The notes beneath the pieces were generated by a model that ran no database searches, had not been told where the DNA came from, and saw only the letters and a program-made list of their open reading frames with translations. A stretch of DNA of 64,000 bases from an uncultured Eubacteriales bacterium (GTDB lineage: Bacteria; Bacillota; Clostridia; Peptostreptococcales; Anaerovoracaceae): positions 1 to 64,000 of the forward strand of contig CADABZ010000013.1 in assembly GCA_902786355.1 (NCBI GenBank), read 5' to 3'. Positions within the stretch are counted from its first letter, which is position 1. Each line of letters starts with the position of its first letter. Below, one piece after another: positions 60,847 to 64,000 of the stretch. The translations under genes and the position numbers were made by a program.

Positions 60847-62031
60847 ATGAAAGAATTTGAACTGAAATACGGATGCAACCCTAATCAGAAGCCGGCACGC
60901 ATTTTCATGGCTGACGGATCGGATCTTCCACTCGAGATACTCAACGGAAGACCTGGATACATCAACTTTCTTGACGCGCTCAATTCATGGCAGCTTGTCA
61001 AGGAGCTGAAGGAAGCCCTCGGTATGCCTGCAGCTGCATCATTCAAGCACGTAAGCCCGACAAGCGCTGCTGTCGGAATGGTGCTGCCTGAAAAGCTCAA
61101 GAAGGCCTGCTTCGTCGATGATATCAAGGGTCTCGATGAGTCTCCTCTCGCATGCGCATATGCAAGAGCAAGGGGTACGGACAGAATGTGCTCCTTCGGC
61201 GACTGGATCGCACTTTCGGATGTCTGCGATGCTACCACAGCAAGGCTGATCAAGAGGGAAGTCTCCGACGGAGTGATCGCTCCGGGTTATACAGACGAAG
61301 CGCTTGAGATGCTCCGCAAAAAGAAGAACGGCGGATACAACATAGTTAAGATAGATCCTGACTACATGCCTCCTGAGAAGGAGACAAAGCAGGTGTTCGG
61401 AGTCACATTCGAACAGGGCCACAATTTCTTCAGGATCGACAGAGAGCTTCTCAGCAACGTAGTTACAGAGAAAAAAGACCTTCCTGAAGAGGCTGTCCGC
61501 GACCTCATCGTTGCGCTGATCACCCTCAAGTACACTCAGTCCAACTCAGTCTGCTACGCTTATGACGGACAGGCTATCGGAGTCGGAGCAGGCCAGCAGT
61601 CAAGAGTACACTGCACAAGACTCGCAGGAGGCAAGGCAGACACATGGTTCCTCCGTCAGCATGACAAGGTCCTCAGCCTGCCGTTCAGAAAAGAGATCAA
61701 ACGTCCTGACAGAGACAATGTCATCGACGCCTATATCAACAAGAATGAAGAAGACTGCTGCGCTGAAGGCGTATGGCAGAAGTATTTCACAGAGCAGCCT
61801 GAAAGATTCACAGACGAAGAGCAGAGAGCATATCTCGATACTATCAGCGGTGTAAGCTGCGGATCAGATGCTTTCTTCCCGTTCTATGACAATGTCCAGA
61901 GAGCTGCAGCGAGCGGCGTAAGCTATATCGCTCAGCCGGGAGGCTCCATCAGAGACGATGCAGTCATCGACTGCTGCAACAGACTCGGCATCGCAATGGC
62001 ATTCACAGGAATGAGGCTGTTCCATCACTAG
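60847..62031 (+). CDS. purH: AICAR transformylase (stand-alone PurH C-terminal domain)
   Basis: A 394-residue protein covering only the AICARFT half of PurH (PF01808); the IMP cyclohydrolase half is absent and supplied by the preceding gene. KYGCNPNQKPARI and SFKHVSPTSAAVGM (the catalytic Lys-His) and QSNSVCYAYDGQAIGVGAGQQSR-type segment (about 230-250) are characteristic. It is 21 bases after the PurO-like gene. The next gene in the operon, purD, is separated by a TnpB element. Confidence 0.92.
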   Translation: MKEFELKYGCNPNQKPARIFMADGSDLPLEILNGRPGYINFLDALNSWQLVKELKEALGMPAAASFKHVSPTSAAVGMVLPEKLKKACFVDDIKGLDESPLACAYARARGTDRMCSFGDWIALSDVCDATTARLIKREVSDGVIAPGYTDEALEMLRKKKNGGYNIVKIDPDYMPPEKETKQVFGVTFEQGHNFFRIDRELLSNVVTEKKDLPEEAVRDLIVALITLKYTQSNSVCYAYDGQAIGVGAGQQSRVHCTRLAGGKADTWFLRQHDKVLSLPFRKEIKRPDRDNVIDAYINKNEEDCCAEGVWQKYFTEQPERFTDEEQRAYLDTISGVSCGSDAFFPFYDNVQRAAASGVSYIAQPGGSIRDDAVIDCCNRLGIAMAFTGMRLFHH

Positions 62032-62104
62032 TAAGAAACTTGTATCTCTGCATAAGGACCTTGCGTCCATCAGTGGTTTGTCAGGTAAGATAAGAACGAG
62101 AGGG

Positions 62105-62330
62105 GGACTGAAGTCAACTACCCCTACTTAGGCTGGCGCCTTGAAGAAGGGGCTTGTGACTGCCCTGCAGTGTTCGGCTGACGCCTCCTGCATTTGTTAC
62201 CGGTCCGGATAGCTCCGGATCGGCTGGCGTCACATCAGGGGTCATTGACCGGACCCCACCGGCAAGAGACATGCTCTTCCCGGACTGTACCAGGTACTCA
62301 TTTCCCATGCTGTATCGCAGCTATCCTGTC
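62105..62330 (-). ncRNA. Candidate omega-RNA (reRNA) scaffold at the element right end
   Basis: Downstream of tnpB on the minus strand the sequence folds well: TGACGCC (62179-62185) with GGCGTCA (62226-62232), GGGGTC (62238-62243) with GACCCC (62252-62257), and the RE stem at 62112-62161. TnpB guides normally derive from this place, with the guide taken from the flank beyond the RE, here near 62090-62110. The RNA is inferred; no covariance model was run. Confidence 0.5.
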
Positions 62331-63365
62331 GTCATTGGATGTGTATCCACATCCAGTGCATCTGAAGAGATGCCGCCTCTTATCACGGCTGGTTTTGTCT
62401 CTTCGTCCGCATTTCGGACAGGTCTGCGAGGTGTATGCCGGATCGACATTGATAACCTTCTGACCTCGCATAGCTGCTTTGTAGATAAGCTTTTGCTCAA
62501 GATCGTAATATGACCACGATACGGATAAATAACGATCAGAGAGTCTGACGCGTTCAGTTGCTTTGCGGATGTCTGTAAGATCCTCAAGTACGAAAAGTGT
62601 GCCTTTGGGGTAACTTTCAGCGAGTGCCTTGCTGATGCAGTGATCCACATCATTCATCCAACGGTTTTCTCGCTGACCGATTGCTTTCAATCTTCTTCTT
62701 GAGGATGGTGTCCTGACGCGCTGGATTTCTTTCCTGAGTGCCTTGTAATGAGCTCGCTTTGCCTTGACCTGTGCACCCGAAAAGAATGTCGTTTTGCCTG
62801 AAGTGTCATAGGCAGTGGCAAGGAAGCGTATCCCGCGGTCTACGCCAACTATATTGGCAACTGCGTCATCAGATACATCAGAGACTTCATGTGTCACAGG
62901 GATATGCAGATAGAATTTCCCATGCTTGTGGACGAGCTTCGCTGTACCGAACTTGCCATCAAGAGATGATCCCGGTCTGCAGAAAGATGTCTTCTTACGG
63001 CCTTCAAGTGTGTTGACTGAGAACACATCTCCCTTGAGAGAATAATCCCTGTTCCACACGAGGTCATACTGAGGCTTGGAGAATTTTATAAGTTTCCATG
63101 GCTCATGGGAAGATGTAAGAGTCTTATACTTTGCTGCTACAGTACGGATAACAGATTCGGCCATCTGGGATCTCAGGGCAAAACGGGAGCGTATATCCCG
63201 GTAGAGTTCGTCATGGAGCATCTGCTTGCTGGTCACACCGGTAGAAAACACATGCACGGAAACATAGTTGCATGCCGATGTATATGCATGCATTGTCCTG
63301 ATCATGAGATCTTTAGTCTCTTCGTCAGGAAGTATTCGCACTTTGGAAGTAAGGGTGATTTTCAT
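62298..63365 (-). CDS. tnpB: RNA-guided nuclease TnpB (IS605 OrfB type)
   Basis: A 355-residue TnpB, on the short side for the family. The RuvC residues are all present: Asp176 in VGVDRGIRFLATA, Glu261 in FVLEDLTDIR and Asp346 in SNDDRIAAIQ. A zinc finger with CPKCG (316-319) and CTGCG (336-339) lies between the last two. The N-terminal ~160 residues are the nucleic-acid-binding domain. The ATG at 63365 is supported by a consensus promoter just upstream. It appears intact and may be active. Its orientation is opposite to the purine operon. Confidence 0.9.
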   Translation of the reverse strand: MKITLTSKVRILPDEETKDLMIRTMHAYTSACNYVSVHVFSTGVTSKQMLHDELYRDIRSRFALRSQMAESVIRTVAAKYKTLTSSHEPWKLIKFSKPQYDLVWNRDYSLKGDVFSVNTLEGRKKTSFCRPGSSLDGKFGTAKLVHKHGKFYLHIPVTHEVSDVSDDAVANIVGVDRGIRFLATAYDTSGKTTFFSGAQVKAKRAHYKALRKEIQRVRTPSSRRRLKAIGQRENRWMNDVDHCISKALAESYPKGTLFVLEDLTDIRKATERVRLSDRYLSVSWSYYDLEQKLIYKAAMRGQKVINVDPAYTSQTCPKCGRRDKTSRDKRRHLFRCTGCGYTSNDDRIAAIQHGK

Positions 63366-63415
63366 GGCAGATCCGGGGGTATATGTGCAGAAAGCAACTA
63401 AGAACCTATGTTCGT

Positions 63416-63444
63416 ATTATACCACTAAACCCTAGTATTTTCAA
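63416..63444 (-). promoter_or_regulatory. Consensus promoter of tnpB
   Basis: On the minus strand TTGAAA (63439-63444) and TATAAT (63416-63421) are exactly 17 bases apart, about 50 bases before tnpB. This is unusually close to consensus for a mobile element gene. Confidence 0.75.
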
Positions 63445-63590
63445 GGGATTGAGGTCTGCAACATTCCGCTGGAAACCGCCAGAAAGCGCCATCGGTCGCT
63501 AAATTACGAACCTTACGAGCCGGTCTGTGACCATATATTTTCAAAGGTTATTACTCGATCCATATTTAGCTTTTATAGGAAAGGAGGTAG

Positions 63591-63635
63591 AGGCAATTCC
63601 TCCCCTACTTGCAGAAGATAGGGGTATCATTGCCT
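63591..63635. repeat. Element-end hairpin directly before purD
   Basis: AGGCAAT (63591-63597) pairs with ATTGCCT (63629-63635), with an inner CCCCTA/TAGGGG stem and an 11-base loop. A good SD (AGGAAAGGAGG, 63577-63587) lies on its far side, ~56 bases from the purD ATG. The hairpin sits between SD and start. Confidence 0.75.
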
Positions 63636-63643
63636 AATATTTG

Positions 63644-64000
63644 ATGAATATCCTCGTAGTCGGCGGAGGCGGAAGAGAGCACGCTATCATCAAGAAACTC
63701 AGAGAAAATGCTGAAGTAGACCATATCTATGCACTGCCCGGCAACGGCGGCATAGCAAGGGATGCTGAGTGTGTCCCGGTCAAGGCGACAGATATCGAAG
63801 GCATCGTTGCTTTTGCGAAAAAGGTGCATCCGGACTATGCTGTTGTTGCGCCTGATGATCCGCTTGTGATGGGGTGCGTCGATGCACTGACCAATATAGG
63901 CATTCCGTGCTTCGGCCCGGATGCGAAAGCTGCTGTCATCGAAGGCAGCAAGGTCTTCTCCAAGAATCTCATGAAGAAGTACGGCATCCCTACAGCCAGA
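63644..64000 (+). CDS. purD: Phosphoribosylamine-glycine ligase, N-terminal part (continues past window)
   Basis: The first ~119 residues of PurD, an ATP-grasp enzyme joining glycine to phosphoribosylamine. NILVVGGGGREHAIIKKL, ALPGNGGIA and VVAPDDPL are diagnostic; typical PurD reads APE rather than APD at the last motif. The gene runs off the right edge. ATG at 63644 is preferred; a TTG at 63641 is in frame. No SD is found at normal distance, the closest being beyond a hairpin. Confidence 0.9.
   Translation, partial: MNILVVGGGGREHAIIKKLRENAEVDHIYALPGNGGIARDAECVPVKATDIEGIVAFAKKVHPDYAVVAPDDPLVMGCVDALTNIGIPCFGPDAKAAVIEGSKVFSKNLMKKYGIPTAR

Larger units (their letters stand above)
62105..63640 (-). 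mobile_element. IS200/IS605-like element with TnpB only, between purH and purD
   Basis: The 1.6 kb between purH and purD holds a TnpB gene and related hairpins at each end. The left (RE side) has CCCCT/AGGGG (62121-62125 and 62148-62152) nested in AGTCA/TGACT; the right (LE side) has CCCCTA/TAGGGG (63602-63607 and 63619-63624) nested in AGGCAAT/ATTGCCT. Both share CCCCTACTT...GAAGA. No TnpA gene is present, so movement would need a transposase in trans. Exact ends are not determined. Confidence 0.7.

Noticed and set aside
62032..62297. Small gene between purH and tnpB
   Set aside because: No ORF with an SD; the sequence is highly structured and better explained as element end and reRNA.

Overview
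The window comes from a low-to-mid GC, single-membrane bacterium of the class Clostridia (Bacillota). This rests on teichoic-acid-type polymer genes (TagO/WecA-like, TagF-like, LCP ligase), many secreted proteins with Gram-positive signal peptides, consensus Shine-Dalgarno sites (AGGAGG), TTG/GTG starts, a zinc-type S18, and a purine operon with the clostridial split of PurH. The genus cannot be named from sequence alone. No rRNA, tRNA or CRISPR array was seen.

Layout. 1-5.8 kb: an AT-rich run of zinc-ribbon membrane proteins (a TcaA-like fragment, a lipoprotein, a zinc-ribbon/beta-propeller protein, a zinc-ribbon/C-type-lectin protein). 5.8-31 kb: cell-wall and surface-glycan genes. These are a D,D-carboxypeptidase, two ArnC/GtrB-like polyprenyl-phosphate glycosyltransferases, a pair of ArnE/ArnF-like half-flippases, an ATP-grasp ligase, an L,D-transpeptidase, a Wzx-like flippase, three large membrane proteins (two GT-C-like), dTDP-glucose 4,6-dehydratase plus a WecE-like aminotransferase, a TagF-like polymerase, a TagO/WecA-like initiating transferase, an LCP ligase and an acyltransferase. 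31.2-32.7 kb: pgi. 32.8-38.8 kb: a five-gene minus-strand operon (adenylation enzyme, carrier protein, PLP decarboxylase, MBOAT, SGNH protein) that looks like dlt but carries a decarboxylase and an altered adenylation pocket. 38.8-39.7 kb: a decayed transposase remnant. 39.8-41.8 kb: a GDPD-metallophosphatase fusion. 41.8-43.1 kb: rpsF-ssb-rpsR. 43.3-54 kb: large secreted repeat proteins, a LytTR regulator and a Wzy-like polymerase. 54.3-64 kb: a VanZ-like protein, then purE-purC-purF-purM-purN-purO-like-purH(AICARFT)-[TnpB element]-purD.

How the genes work together. The glycan region can be read as one surface-polymer programme: TagO/WecA starts a chain on undecaprenyl phosphate, RfbB and WecE-like enzymes make an amino-dideoxy sugar nucleotide, GT2 enzymes charge lipid carriers, half-flippases and Wzx move them, GT-C and Wzy-like proteins act outside, TagF adds polyol phosphate, and LCP attaches the product to the wall. 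The dlt-like operon probably decorates a surface polymer with an acyl group other than D-alanine. The purine operon covers most steps from PRPP to IMP, with two peculiarities: a PurF whose N-terminal catalytic cysteine is glycine, and a TnpB element sitting directly in front of purD.

The strongest candidate for an undescribed system is the operon at 32841-38768. Its adenylation enzyme lacks the aspartate that normally holds an alpha-amino group, and its carrier protein and BtrK/LysA-type decarboxylase suggest on-carrier chemistry before export by MBOAT and SGNH proteins.
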